Positions 26,489-36,257 of a stretch of DNA of 54,101 nt are shown here, one piece after another. The DNA is from an uncultured Verrucomicrobiales bacterium (GTDB lineage: Bacteria > Verrucomicrobiota > Verrucomicrobiia > Verrucomicrobiales > Akkermansiaceae). The notes beneath the pieces are model-generated. The model ran no database searches. It was not told the DNA's origin and saw nothing but the letters and a program-made list of their open reading frames with translations. The stretch lies in the NCBI GenBank assembly GCA_937930235.1, contig CALGLJ010000137.1:1-54101 (forward strand), written 5' to 3'. The position numbers and the translations under genes are program-made. The first letter of the stretch is position 1. Every line of letters begins with the position of its first letter.

Positions 26489-28345
26489 ATGGAATCAACC
26501 TCTGTCCGTGAATTTGCCGAGCGCATCCTTCTCACCACCTCCTTGGAGGAGAAGTTGACCCATGCTCCTGCCTCCCTCGTAATCGATCCCCCGAAACGTG
26601 GATCGTATCATGCCCCTGATCTCCCTGGGCGACCAAATGAACTCATTCCCCAAAAGCATCAGGCGAAATCCGCTTTTCCCAGCGCCCCTCAAATCGAGCA
26701 TGAAGAACACCGCGCCACGCTCCTTCATTTCTTTGCCAATCACGAACTCCTCGCAGTGGAGCTGATGGCTCTAGCGCTCTTAAAATTTCCCGACGCTCCT
26801 GATGCCTTCCGGAAAGGAGTCCTTAACACGCTGAAGGAAGAGCAAAACCACACTCGGTGGTACATCCAACGCATGCAGGAGTGCGGAATCCAATTTGGTG
26901 ACCATCCCGTCACGCCGATGATATGGGAGCACATTGCGACGATGGAGAGTCCTCTCGATTACGTATCCCGTCTCTCCCTCACCTTCGAGCAGGCAAACCT
27001 AGATTACGCGAAATACTATGCCGAGATTCTTTCCCAAGCCGGAGATTCTAAGAGTGCCAAGATTCTCACGAAAATCTATCACGATGAAATTGCGCACGTT
27101 GGGCATGGCCTAAAATGGTTACGCCGCTGGAAACAAGAGGCCCAATCTGACTGGGATGCTTGGCACCAACGACTCCATCTCCCACTCTCTCCGATGAGGG
27201 CAAAGGGAATGGCTCCTTTTAATGAAACGGGACGCAGGAAGGCCGGCCTAGATGATCACTTCATCGCCTCTCTAAAGCGTTACCATTCTTCGCGCGGGCG
27301 CTCACCCGATTTGTGGTATTTTAATCCGGATGCCGAATATGCAGCGGAAACACCCTCTTGGACATGCCCGAAACGACTGCATGATTTAGCGGCAGATTTA
27401 GAACCCGCATTTGCCCTCGCCGCTCCGACCCAAGATGACATCGTCTTAATGCGCAGACGGCCAAGTGATTCCCACCGGGACTATCTCGCTCAGTTCGATC
27501 TCTCCTTCCCGGAAATTGCCCCCTTTGAAGAACTCGAAACGATTCAAAAGGAACGCAAAATGCGCTCCGTGCGCCCCTGGGCCAAACTCTCACCCCTATT
27601 ATCAAAAGAAACCACTCTTACCCTAAGAGAACTTCTCCCCGCTAACCTCAATCCACTTCCTGCTAAAATCTCTTCCCCCACCCTCCTTTCCGACGATTAT
27701 GAAAATTGGGTGGCGAAAGATCTCTACAGTGCGGCCGGACGCGGGATTCACCGCTTCACTCAAGAGACCGTGGCCCAGCTTCCTCGGAAATCATTTCTCA
27801 TCGAACCATGGGTTGAAAAGCTCATGGAATTCTCCCTCCTCTTCCACCGTCGTCCCGAGGAAGAAGGAGGGCTCCGCTACCTCGGATCAGCCCGGCAAAC
27901 AACAGATCTTCAGGGACAATGGCGCTCTTCTTCCTCACTGGCAAAACCCACGCACGGCCTCTCCCCTGATCTGGCCCGACTCATCGGACAGCATCTCATG
28001 CCCACCATCCGGCAGTTCATTCAACCAGCTCTGGAAGAACTTCTCTCCTCCCACGCTTATCTCGGCCCCATCTGCCTAGACTCCTTTTATTACCAGACTC
28101 CCGAAGGACCAAAATGGCAGCCTGTGGTAGAAATCAATGCCCGCTGGACCATGGGGCGGCTTGCTCATGAATTCCGCCGAAAAATCAATTCACAGAAATC
28201 CTTCACTCTCACCACCTGTTCTCCGCCAGAAGCGCGAAAATGGATCGATGATCAAAAAGCCATCGTCCTCGCAGACCCCGATACCGCGAGCCGCCGCGTG
28301 CCCATCTTACTCGAAGTCGAATCTTTTGGGCCGCCTCTTCTGTAA
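26489..28345 (+). CDS. DUF455 ferritin-like protein fused to an ATP-grasp-like domain
   Basis: The start at ATG 26489 (MESTSVREFAERILL) matches the N-terminus of DUF455 proteins; the frame extends upstream to a TTG at 26402. The first half (about 1-250 of 618) is a ferritin-like four-helix bundle with likely di-metal ligands: Glu86 and Glu91, ExxH at 118-121, Glu168, and ExxH at 200-203. The second half resembles an ATP-grasp enzyme, with the Gly-rich loop VAKDLYSAAGRGIHRF (near 405), FLIEPWVEKLMEFSLLF, and the metal/ATP-binding segment VVEINARWTMGR (near 550). It might oxidise and ligate a substrate, but no reaction is known to me. Its 3' end overlaps the convergent DUF3820 gene by 39 bases. 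Confidence 0.8.
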   Translation: MESTSVREFAERILLTTSLEEKLTHAPASLVIDPPKRGSYHAPDLPGRPNELIPQKHQAKSAFPSAPQIEHEEHRATLLHFFANHELLAVELMALALLKFPDAPDAFRKGVLNTLKEEQNHTRWYIQRMQECGIQFGDHPVTPMIWEHIATMESPLDYVSRLSLTFEQANLDYAKYYAEILSQAGDSKSAKILTKIYHDEIAHVGHGLKWLRRWKQEAQSDWDAWHQRLHLPLSPMRAKGMAPFNETGRRKAGLDDHFIASLKRYHSSRGRSPDLWYFNPDAEYAAETPSWTCPKRLHDLAADLEPAFALAAPTQDDIVLMRRRPSDSHRDYLAQFDLSFPEIAPFEELETIQKERKMRSVRPWAKLSPLLSKETTLTLRELLPANLNPLPAKISSPTLLSDDYENWVAKDLYSAAGRGIHRFTQETVAQLPRKSFLIEPWVEKLMEFSLLFHRRPEEEGGLRYLGSARQTTDLQGQWRSSSSLAKPTHGLSPDLARLIGQHLMPTIRQFIQPALEELLSSHAYLGPICLDSFYYQTPEGPKWQPVVEINARWTMGRLAHEFRRKINSQKSFTLTTCSPPEARKWIDDQKAIVLADPDTASRRVPILLEVESFGPPLL

Positions 28346-28621
28346 ACGGAAGCGCCCTCCATTCCTGACTCGAATGGGGTCAAACACCCCGTCAGCTCCA
28401 GTCGCTTTGATTTCGGAAATGATCTCCATCAGCTCGCCCAATCTCCCCTTTGGCCACCCCCGTTCGTGGAACCACTGATAATATTCTGGAGGAAGATCAA
28501 TGAGTGGAACTCCCCGAGGAGGATATTCTTTTGGGCCATACTTTCCAAAGGGCATATACGACTCCGCGATTTCCATCAAAAGCTGGCGGAAGTCTTCACG
28601 ATCAATTTCGGTAAAGTTCAT
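28307..28621 (-). CDS. DUF3820 family protein
   Basis: This 104-residue protein carries the DUF3820 pattern MPFGKYGPKEYPPRGVPLIDLPPEYYQWFHERGWPKGRLGEL (residues about 23-64, in contiguous short motifs MPFGKYG, LIDLPPEYYQWF and GWPKGRLGEL). The family is small, cytosolic and of unknown biochemical role, with a historic label linking it to quorum-regulated virulence. The ATG overlaps the histidine kinase stop (ATGA), so it is the last gene of the VWA-regulator-kinase operon. The 3' end overlaps the opposing ferritin-like/ATP-grasp gene. Confidence 0.8.
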   Translation of the reverse strand: MNFTEIDREDFRQLLMEIAESYMPFGKYGPKEYPPRGVPLIDLPPEYYQWFHERGWPKGRLGELMEIISEIKATGADGVFDPIRVRNGGRFRLQKRRPKRFDFE

Positions 28622-30477
28622 GGCAGGATTAAATGAAAAGACGCTCCTTTTTTCGGGCGTGTGAGGGTGAGATTTCCACCCAGTGCTTTTGCCAACCGTC
28701 GCGACAGAGCCAACCCAAGTCCCACTCCAGGTTTCGAATGGGCCGCTTCCCTCGCTGATTTATGGAACGCTCGGAAGAGGCGTTTTTGCTCTCCTAGTTT
28801 CACCCCCTTCCCTTCATCACTGACCTCGAAGATGAGCCCCTTCTTGTTGCGATGGACTTTGAGAAAAATTTTCCCGGTCCCATCATCCTGCAGGCCATAC
28901 TTACAGGCGTTGTCGATCAGGTTAAAAATGATCTGCTCCACCGCCGTGACATCCGTTTCGACCTCTCCCGTGTCACTTTCTATCTCGATACTTAGAGTCG
29001 CATTTTCTTGATCGACTCTTCGTTGCAGGACCGGTCGGAGACGTTCTACTAGATCGGCAACTGCTAGTTTTTCAAATTTAGAACGAGCGGTTCCTCGTTC
29101 CACTTGGGAGTATGCCAAGACATTTTCTACCAGATGATTCAATCGCTCGGACTCCCCTTGCATCGTTCGGAGGTATTCTCTCTTCTTTTCTTCCGTCGGC
29201 ACCATTCCCTCGGCAAGCATTTCAGAATAGAGACGGAAAGTGGTGAGCGGAGTGCGGAGTTCATGAGTCACCGAGGACACAAAGGCGGCTCGACGCTCGC
29301 TCAGCTTCATCACTCCTCTGAGAAGGAAGATCATCGCCATCAGTGCGATGAACGCTCCTACCCAAGCTACCAAAATCGTCTTTCGCATGGGGCTTAAAAG
29401 GGGGATTTGAGCCGCTGGAATTTCTCCTGGGACTAATTTCCAGGGCAAGGATACGAGGGCATACGAATCATCATCTCCTTTATGAAAAGGTGCGATTTGA
29501 GTTCCCTTTAACTCTGGGGGGATTTCCGCACTCAATTCTGCATGAAGCGTCTTTTGGTTAAGCCATAATCCTTGATATTTCGTTGCAAGACTTCCCGTGA
29601 CCTCACGGATTAAAAAGAGTTCATTCTCAATCCAAGCGGTTTCAAAGGGAGTCAGCGCAATGAGTTGATCGTAAACTGCTTCTGATGGCACTACCACGGA
29701 AGGTTTTTCCGATAACTCGGTTTTGAACACTTGCTGTAATGGGTCATCTTTCTTCTTTTCCTTCCCATTCAGCTGTTGCGCGATGCGATTTGCTCTCACA
29801 ACGGCTTTATTCACGCCTTTGGAGCGCCGTTTGATCGATGCGGCATTATAGCTAATATCATTTTCTATCTGCCCAGGAGCAGACCAGACATTATCATTCC
29901 CAATCGGAGCTTGAATGATTTCTCGATCTACGTCGAAAGCCACCTGACATCGTAACGCCACTTGTGCGAGATCACTTTTGACCTGCAAAGACAAGATCTC
30001 CCCCAAGTGTGTGAAATCATTTGCAGCTCTCGTCAGAGCCGAGTCTGCAACTCCAGAACTCAAGGCCAGATCACGATTCGCTCCCGAGGGAACTTGAGGT
30101 GACTGAAAGTAACCATCTTCTCGCCTGAATTCGAAATGTAGATGCACAAAATCATCTTGAAGACTCAATAATGGCGAAGGCTGAAGCACCGTCTGGGGAG
30201 CTAAATTCTGGAAGCCCGCGGTGTAGACATCGTCTGGAGAAAAGAAGGCCTGATAGTGTAGCGGTGGGCGTTGATTCTCCTGCACCACAAGGTTTGCGCC
30301 GATTGTCTCCATCCGGGAGAGACTCAGGCGAAGCCGCTCATTGTAATCCGACTCCACCTGCGCATCGAGCCTCTCTTGTTCCGCATGCAGAGAACGGTGC
30401 GTCATCCATCCCATCATTCCCAGGATGAGAATGAAGCAAGCGGCCAGTGCGGACCAGATGAGCCAAGGACGATTCAT
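28618..30477 (-). CDS. Sensor histidine kinase with large periplasmic sensor region
   Basis: This 619-residue membrane histidine kinase has TM1 at about 6-24 and a periplasmic sensor of about 340 residues with no family I recognise. TM2 lies at about 367-388, the dimerisation/phosphorylation H-box is SSVTHELRTP with phospho-acceptor His405, and the ATPase domain has N-box NLIDNACKYG, DEGKGV and GVGLGLALSRRLA. The GTP/ATP-lid residues look intact, so it should be active. It overlaps its response regulator by 4 bases and is followed by DUF3820. The linked secreted VWA protein suggests an envelope signal. Confidence 0.93.
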   Translation of the reverse strand: MNRPWLIWSALAACFILILGMMGWMTHRSLHAEQERLDAQVESDYNERLRLSLSRMETIGANLVVQENQRPPLHYQAFFSPDDVYTAGFQNLAPQTVLQPSPLLSLQDDFVHLHFEFRREDGYFQSPQVPSGANRDLALSSGVADSALTRAANDFTHLGEILSLQVKSDLAQVALRCQVAFDVDREIIQAPIGNDNVWSAPGQIENDISYNAASIKRRSKGVNKAVVRANRIAQQLNGKEKKKDDPLQQVFKTELSEKPSVVVPSEAVYDQLIALTPFETAWIENELFLIREVTGSLATKYQGLWLNQKTLHAELSAEIPPELKGTQIAPFHKGDDDSYALVSLPWKLVPGEIPAAQIPLLSPMRKTILVAWVGAFIALMAMIFLLRGVMKLSERRAAFVSSVTHELRTPLTTFRLYSEMLAEGMVPTEEKKREYLRTMQGESERLNHLVENVLAYSQVERGTARSKFEKLAVADLVERLRPVLQRRVDQENATLSIEIESDTGEVETDVTAVEQIIFNLIDNACKYGLQDDGTGKIFLKVHRNKKGLIFEVSDEGKGVKLGEQKRLFRAFHKSAREAAHSKPGVGLGLALSRRLAKALGGNLTLTRPKKGASFHLILP

Positions 30478-31160
30478 GGTTTCGTAAGACGGTAACCTTT
30501 CCCCCGAATTGTTTCGAGGATCTCTTGAGATTGATCCACTAATTTTTTTCGTAAACTGACAATGAGCATATCAACGGTGCGGGTTTCGATATTTTTAGGA
30601 TCAATGCCCCAGACGTGACGCAGAAGCTCTTCCCGAGGCACCGCTCGATCTCGATTCCCGATAAGATATCGTAAGACTCCCACTTCACGTTCCGAGAGAT
30701 CTTCCCGCTTCCCTTGATAGCGGATCTCACTGCGGGCAAAATCGACTTCACGCCCGCTGAGTTCATGAGACTCGTTGAGGGCTTGTCGCTCCGAAGTTCT
30801 CCGTAACACAGCATCAACACGTGCCAGAAGTTCACGAGCACTGAAGGGTTTCACCACATAATCATCAGCTCCCATCTTGAGTCCCTTCACCCGATCATTC
30901 TCCTCTCCTTTAGCCGAGAGAATGATGACAGCCTGACCCGCACGCTTCTGTTGAAGTGCTTCGAGAATTTCGAAACCTGAACAATGTGGAAGGATCAGAT
31001 CTAACAAAAGGAGGTCGTAGTGAGCGCTTGTCGCCATCCTCTTCCCCTCTGCTCCATCCTCCGCCACGAGCACTTTGTAACCAGAAAAAGAAAGCGCATC
31101 GACAACGCCCCGGCGAACGGCCGCATCATCTTCAACCACCAGAATAGTAGGAATCTCCAT
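30474..31160 (-). CDS. OmpR/PhoB-family response regulator
   Basis: This 228-residue two-component regulator is the partner of the kinase at 28618-30477. The receiver domain (1-120) shows the acidic pair EDD (10-12), phospho-acceptor Asp54 in LLLLDLILP and the conserved Lys104 in VVKPFSAREL. A winged-helix DNA-binding domain (about 130-225) ends in the typical ETIRGKGYRLTKP. It binds DNA, and its targets may include this operon. It lies 20 bases after the VWA gene on the same strand and overlaps the kinase by ATGA. Confidence 0.95.
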   Translation of the reverse strand: MEIPTILVVEDDAAVRRGVVDALSFSGYKVLVAEDGAEGKRMATSAHYDLLLLDLILPHCSGFEILEALQQKRAGQAVIILSAKGEENDRVKGLKMGADDYVVKPFSARELLARVDAVLRRTSERQALNESHELSGREVDFARSEIRYQGKREDLSEREVGVLRYLIGNRDRAVPREELLRHVWGIDPKNIETRTVDMLIVSLRKKLVDQSQEILETIRGKGYRLTKP

Positions 31161-31180
31161 ATTCTATTGTGTAAAATGAC

Positions 31181-32302
31181 TTACTTTCCCTTGAACTGGT
31201 AGCCCTTTTTTTCAGCCTGTTCACGGACAGTCTTGGTAACGACTTGATCAAGAGTTTGCGATTCCAACTGAGATTTCCCACGAAGCTTTTCCGCGACGTA
31301 ATTTTGACGGGCGACATTCAACTTTTGAATCTCACTCTGAATTGCCTTCCGCTCGGCGATTTGAGTTTCCACATACTTCTGGCGAGCTTCAGCACTCAAT
31401 GATTTCAATTCTGCGGGAAGGTCTTCTTTCTTCAATTTACTCCAGTCAAATCCAGGCTTGAAGCTAGCATCACAAAGATCCCATTTCGCGTTATGATAAA
31501 CCTTTGATCCCTTAGTAATCGCTCGTTGGACCGCAGCACCACTCTTCGCATGAGCGATTGCATTTGCGTCCTGTTGGATTTGATTTTTCTTCCTGGCTGA
31601 TCCGTGTTTTCCATAAGGAATATAAGTGCCATTCAAGCGTTTATTAAGGCGCAAGATCTCTGAATCCTGCGGCGCAGCAACATGAGTGACTGCTGAATCT
31701 TGATTGATGACCATGTAATCTCCCTCGGCCAAGAGCGCTCCTTGATTCCAACCGCCCGAGAGCCCGGCCTGATTCGCTCCGCAGTGAATGGTATTCACCA
31801 CAACGCCGCGCTCAATAGCGTCTTTACAAGCAATGAGCGACGACACCGGGCCTTGCGTGAACGGTTCATTTCCTGCGATAAAAATCGCTTTATAGGTATC
31901 ACCTGCAGGATCCCATTTAAGATCTTTCACCGCTCTCTCGATGACCGCTCCGCAATATTCATCTCCGCCATTTGTTTTTAATGAAAAGAGATCTTCACTC
32001 AACTGATCAAGATCACGCGTGAGAGGCTGCACCTGACGGATGAAATTTTGCGCCGGTTTGAGTCCCTGATTTCCATATTCATAGAGAGCAACTTCCACAA
32101 ATGGAACCTGTCCATTTTTCTTCGACTCGGTAAAAGTATTCACCACTTTCCAAAGCTGGGTCTTAGTCTGCTGAATCAGACCGTCCATCGAATTGCTCGT
32201 ATCTAACAGCAACGCAATTTGCACTTTGGCTGGCTGTTTTTTATGAGCATTGGCAGAGGCGACGAAAAGTGAACTGAGTAAAATGATGAAGGTTTTTTTC
32301 AT
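31181..32302 (-). CDS. Secreted VWA-domain protein
   Basis: This 373-residue protein has a signal peptide (MKKTFIILLSSLFVASANA) and a VWA domain with a complete MIDAS motif DTSNS at 34-38. Asp in the TNGGDEYCGAVIE loop probably completes the metal site. The C-terminal part (about 290-373) is a helical, Lys/Gln-rich region. It is the first gene of the operon with the response regulator and kinase, and being periplasmic it could be the ligand-sensing or client protein of that system. This context is suggestive only. Confidence 0.85.
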   Translation of the reverse strand: MKKTFIILLSSLFVASANAHKKQPAKVQIALLLDTSNSMDGLIQQTKTQLWKVVNTFTESKKNGQVPFVEVALYEYGNQGLKPAQNFIRQVQPLTRDLDQLSEDLFSLKTNGGDEYCGAVIERAVKDLKWDPAGDTYKAIFIAGNEPFTQGPVSSLIACKDAIERGVVVNTIHCGANQAGLSGGWNQGALLAEGDYMVINQDSAVTHVAAPQDSEILRLNKRLNGTYIPYGKHGSARKKNQIQQDANAIAHAKSGAAVQRAITKGSKVYHNAKWDLCDASFKPGFDWSKLKKEDLPAELKSLSAEARQKYVETQIAERKAIQSEIQKLNVARQNYVAEKLRGKSQLESQTLDQVVTKTVREQAEKKGYQFKGK

Positions 32303-32365
32303 AACAAAAAAACCTTAAACCCAGACATTCACCTCGTGTGTAAAGCAGAGGTAAAAAATGAACCC

Positions 32366-33394
32366 TTACTCCTTCAAGCGAATTGCGGTGCCACAATAAA
32401 TGCAGCGGAACCACTTAAAGAGAAGGAGCTGAAGACTTGTCGGCAGAATGTATCCTAAGAGAGGAAAGCGGTGCGCCTTGACGTGGCGAAAGCAACGTTT
32501 CGGCACAAACATGGGTTGGCCGCAGATTCGGCACTTTGGCTTCGTTGCGATGATGAGATAGAGAAACCCGAAAAATAAAGCCAGCGCAGGGACGATTGCA
32601 CAATACATCCACCACTCCTTTTTCCACGCAGCAACCCCCAGCGCAACAAATGTCAGCGGAAGCATGGGAATGGTGAAAAGTGACACCAATGCTGCAAGAT
32701 ACACCTTTGGAGGTTGAGGATGAAGAACCCCTCGAATATAAGAACGAGAGTGTTCTTTCTTACCCGCATTTGTCTCCGGCTTGGGAGCGTTAATTAACTG
32801 CCGTCCCTTTCCGACAAGAGGAGCGATCTCTTTTGTACTTGGTTCGGAGGGAGAGTTCGCCGGAAGAGAGAACGGTTTCTTTTCACTTTTCGGATCAAGC
32901 TTTTTAACGTGGGGGGTGCTTTTATGCTCTCTGATCGTCGGAGCCGATGGAGGCTTAGGAGTGGGACGTGCCGCGTTCGCTTCTTTTTGAAGCTCTTCTT
33001 CGGTCACAAAGATCTCCATCACGGCAACTTCGTTCGCTTGAATGCCAGTTTCAATGAGCTTCTTCGGAGAAATAGCGTGCGCACTTCGGATCTCGAGTTT
33101 CGGTGGTGGCACCGTTGCGGAAACCGGATTCTGAGCAACGCGCGGATGAGGTGCGGTGACGGCTTGTTCTCCAGTCAAGGCTTGCGCAGCTCCAATCCAA
33201 CGCGTCACCTCTAAGGCATCTGGATCACTCTCGCGGATACGCAGCATTTGATTTGCTCGCAGCATTTCCTGACGCAAAAATTCGTGATCACTTTTTGCCA
33301 AAACGGAAATCTTATCGATCCCTACGGTTGCTAAGAGATCAATCGCTGAAGAATCCAGCTCTGGGAGATCCGTTAAATTTTCGGAGAAGATCAT
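32366..33394 (-). CDS. Membrane protein with N-terminal HhH (DUF4332-like) region and C-terminal zinc ribbon
   Basis: This 342-residue protein opens with DLPELDSSAIDLLATVGI, a helix-hairpin-helix pattern like DUF4332. A long Pro/Lys/Ser-rich low-complexity linker follows (about 90-225). Two to three membrane helices lie at about 235-285. The C-terminal cytoplasmic part has two Cys pairs (CRICG and CIYCG) plus His and Cys between, fitting a zinc ribbon. No enzymatic motif is visible. It lies between valS and the VWA gene on the minus strand, with 51- and 63-base gaps. The function is unknown. Confidence 0.72.
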   Translation of the reverse strand: MIFSENLTDLPELDSSAIDLLATVGIDKISVLAKSDHEFLRQEMLRANQMLRIRESDPDALEVTRWIGAAQALTGEQAVTAPHPRVAQNPVSATVPPPKLEIRSAHAISPKKLIETGIQANEVAVMEIFVTEEELQKEANAARPTPKPPSAPTIREHKSTPHVKKLDPKSEKKPFSLPANSPSEPSTKEIAPLVGKGRQLINAPKPETNAGKKEHSRSYIRGVLHPQPPKVYLAALVSLFTIPMLPLTFVALGVAAWKKEWWMYCAIVPALALFFGFLYLIIATKPKCRICGQPMFVPKRCFRHVKAHRFPLLGYILPTSLQLLLFKWFRCIYCGTAIRLKE

Positions 33395-33445
33395 AAAGTG
33401 GAATGCAATTGATAAGATATCATTGAAATCTGAACAGGAGAAAGA

Positions 33446-36145
33446 TTACGAAGTCAGATTCGCTCTCATTTGCTGAAGTTGAGAAAGATTCCCCTCCCAC
33501 TCAGCGAGCCGTTCTCGCTCAACCGCAACGACTTCCGGTTTGGCATTGGCTACGAATTTTTCATTTCCAAGTTTGTTCTGACATTTTCCTACTTCTTTTT
33601 GAATTTTATCAATTTCTTTATCAAGGCGGGCCTTTTCCGCTTCCATATCGATGAGGCCTGCCAGCGGCATAAAGAGTTCCCCAACGGAAGTGACGGCACC
33701 CGGAGTCCCCTGTTCTGGGGCATAAGCTTCATCTCGAGTGATCGCTTCGGCACCCACCAAGAGAGAAAGAGTTTCAGCTTCTGCTTCAAGCCAATCTGGA
33801 CCGCTTTTTGCGATAAAGGTGACGTCTTTACGTGCCGCTAGGCGATACTCTGCTTTGAGATTTCTCAGGCGGCCTGCCGCTTCATACACCGCGTCAGCCT
33901 GCTCTTGTCCAGTGGTAATGATGTCAGAATTCACCCCGACGAGGAGAGCCTGCTCTGGAAGCTCTTGCTGCATCAAAAATTGCCCTTCGGCAAGGTATCC
34001 CATGCGCACACTGAGCTCTTCAGTCAGGTGAGGCATGTAGGGATGCAGGAGCTGGAGATAGCGCGCCATCACCACATCAAACACTCCGAGCGTGATCTCT
34101 CGTTGTGCTTCACTGGCTTCTTCTCGAAGGTCTCCTTTAACCGCTTCGAGGAATTTGTCGCAGAATTCACTCCAGAGAAATTCGTAAAGCTGAGAACCGA
34201 TTTCATTAAAGCGATACTCTTGATAGGCTGCCTCTTGATTGACCGCAAGCGCATCACATTTTGCTAAAATATCATAGTGATACGGACGCAAGCTTGGATG
34301 ATCTGCAGGTTTAAAATCGCTCTTAGAGTCACTCCCTACCATGCGACGGAATCGGCAGGCATTGTAGATCTTATTTGCAAAATTCCGCCCTTCTTCCACA
34401 AGTGCTTCATCAAAGCGAAGGTCAGCCCCCACCGGAGCGGTGCGCATGAGACCAAAACGCAAGCCATCAGCGCCATACTTGTCCATGAGGTCAATTGGGT
34501 CCGGAGAGTTCCCAAGAGATTTACTCATCTTACGTCCCTTGATATCGCGAATAATGGAAGTGAAGAACACGTTCTTAAATGGCAGCTCTCCCTTAAAACG
34601 GAAGCCGGCCATAATCATACGTGCTACCCAGAAAAAGATAATATCTGGCCCGGTGACAAGGTCCGTGGTTGGGTAAAATTTCTTCACCAACTCGGAGTCC
34701 TCTCCGAGATGCTGCATCGTGGCAAATGGCCAGAGCCAGGAGCTAAACCAAGTATCGAGAACATCATTGTCTTGGATCCAATTTTCAGGATCCATGGGAG
34801 GCTCCGCACTCACATGGAGGTCTCCAGCCGAGAGATTATCCAGAGTCAGGGATTCCGCTTCTTGCAGAGCTGAGACTTTTTCCTTCCGATACCAAACAGG
34901 AATTCGGTGCCCCCACCATAATTGACGGGACACACACCAATCCTGAATGCCATCCATCCAGTTGGCATGCGTCTTGGCCCATCTCGCCGGACGATAAGAG
35001 ATCTCCTCTTGCGCAACGGCCTTGGCGGTCTCTTCCGTAGCGGGGTACTTCAGAAACCACTGCATCGAGATCCGAGGCTCAATGGGAACATCCGCTCGCT
35101 CAGAAAAGCCGACGTTATTTTCATGCTCCTCGATCTTTAGCATGAGTCCCATTTCCTCCAGCATCGCAGCCGCTTTCTTACGTGCCACAAACCGATCCTG
35201 ACCATCCAACTCGGGAACATCGGGACAGTTGACCGTAGCATCGGGGTGAAAGACATCGATGATTTCCAGATCATGACGCACTCCAATTTCAAAATCCGCC
35301 TTATCATGTGCTGGGGTAATTTTCAGAGCCCCAGTTCCAAATTCTGGATCCACATGCTCATCAGCCACGATGGGAATTTCCGCAGGAGGAAAAGGACGTT
35401 TCACCTTCTGCCCCACATACTTGCCATAGCGTTCATCTTTTGGGTTCACCGCCACCGCGACATCACCCATGAGAGTCTCAGGGCGAGTGGTGGCGATCTC
35501 TAGAAATTGTCCCGGTTCATCCACTAACTCGTACTTCATGTAGTAGAGTTTCGAGTTTTGTTTCTTGGGGATGACTTCCTCGTCCGAAAGCGCGGTGAGT
35601 GAAACCGGACACCAATTCACCATTCGTTTCCCTCGATAAATGAGTCCTTCTTTAAAAAGATCCGCAAACACTTGCGCCACCCATTTCGAATAGTCTGCAT
35701 CCATCGTGAAGCGTTCACGACTCCAATCACATGAACAGCCCAGACGTTTGAGCTGCTTGATAATGATGCCTCCGTGTTTCTCTTTCCACTGCCAGACTTT
35801 TTCTAAAAAAGCCTCCCGTCCGATATCTCGGCGGGTCTTCCCCTCTTCCTCCCGAAGTTGTTTCTCGACCTTCGTTTGCGTTGCAATACCGGCATGATCA
35901 GTCCCGGGAAGCCACAATACTTCGTGCCCTTTTTGGCGAGCACGTCGCGCCAAGATATCCTGAATCGAATTATTAAGAACATGTCCTAGATGAAGAATAC
36001 CCGTGACATTGGGAGGAGGAATCACCATCGAATACGGCGGTTTCTCAGAAGAAGGATCAGCTTCGAAACACTTCGCATCAAGCCACGCCTGGTACCAGGA
36101 TTTTTCGACTTCATTCGGTTCGTAGGCTTTAGGCAGTTCAGACAT
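33446..36145 (-). CDS. valS: Valine--tRNA ligase
   Basis: Class I aminoacyl-tRNA synthetase charging tRNA-Val, 899 residues from ATG 36145 (MSELPKAYEPNEVEKSWYQ). The HIGH motif appears as HLGH in PPPNVTGILHLGHVLN, and KMSKS is in GRKMSKSLGNSPDPI. The editing domain (TTRPETLMGDVAVAV) is present, and the C-terminal coiled coil (EKARLDKEIDKIQKEV) that contacts tRNA is complete. The frame is open to 36310, but those 55 extra residues are not family sequence. No T-box or other leader is visible in the 112-base gap upstream. Confidence 0.97.
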   Translation of the reverse strand: MSELPKAYEPNEVEKSWYQAWLDAKCFEADPSSEKPPYSMVIPPPNVTGILHLGHVLNNSIQDILARRARQKGHEVLWLPGTDHAGIATQTKVEKQLREEEGKTRRDIGREAFLEKVWQWKEKHGGIIIKQLKRLGCSCDWSRERFTMDADYSKWVAQVFADLFKEGLIYRGKRMVNWCPVSLTALSDEEVIPKKQNSKLYYMKYELVDEPGQFLEIATTRPETLMGDVAVAVNPKDERYGKYVGQKVKRPFPPAEIPIVADEHVDPEFGTGALKITPAHDKADFEIGVRHDLEIIDVFHPDATVNCPDVPELDGQDRFVARKKAAAMLEEMGLMLKIEEHENNVGFSERADVPIEPRISMQWFLKYPATEETAKAVAQEEISYRPARWAKTHANWMDGIQDWCVSRQLWWGHRIPVWYRKEKVSALQEAESLTLDNLSAGDLHVSAEPPMDPENWIQDNDVLDTWFSSWLWPFATMQHLGEDSELVKKFYPTTDLVTGPDIIFFWVARMIMAGFRFKGELPFKNVFFTSIIRDIKGRKMSKSLGNSPDPIDLMDKYGADGLRFGLMRTAPVGADLRFDEALVEEGRNFANKIYNACRFRRMVGSDSKSDFKPADHPSLRPYHYDILAKCDALAVNQEAAYQEYRFNEIGSQLYEFLWSEFCDKFLEAVKGDLREEASEAQREITLGVFDVVMARYLQLLHPYMPHLTEELSVRMGYLAEGQFLMQQELPEQALLVGVNSDIITTGQEQADAVYEAAGRLRNLKAEYRLAARKDVTFIAKSGPDWLEAEAETLSLLVGAEAITRDEAYAPEQGTPGAVTSVGELFMPLAGLIDMEAEKARLDKEIDKIQKEVGKCQNKLGNEKFVANAKPEVVAVERERLAEWEGNLSQLQQMRANLTS

Positions 36146-36257
36146 TGCGCGCGGGAGATGACGTAAAACCAAGCGCATTTCAAGCTCGCACCTTCGCTTT
36201 GAGCTGAAATACAACGAAATTTGGCGAGAAAAGGACGATGCCGAAATCGGGATGTGT

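Noticed and set aside
34277-34873. 198-codon plus-strand ORF inside valS
   Set aside because: It lies fully antisense to the conserved valS catalytic region and has no recognisable domain.
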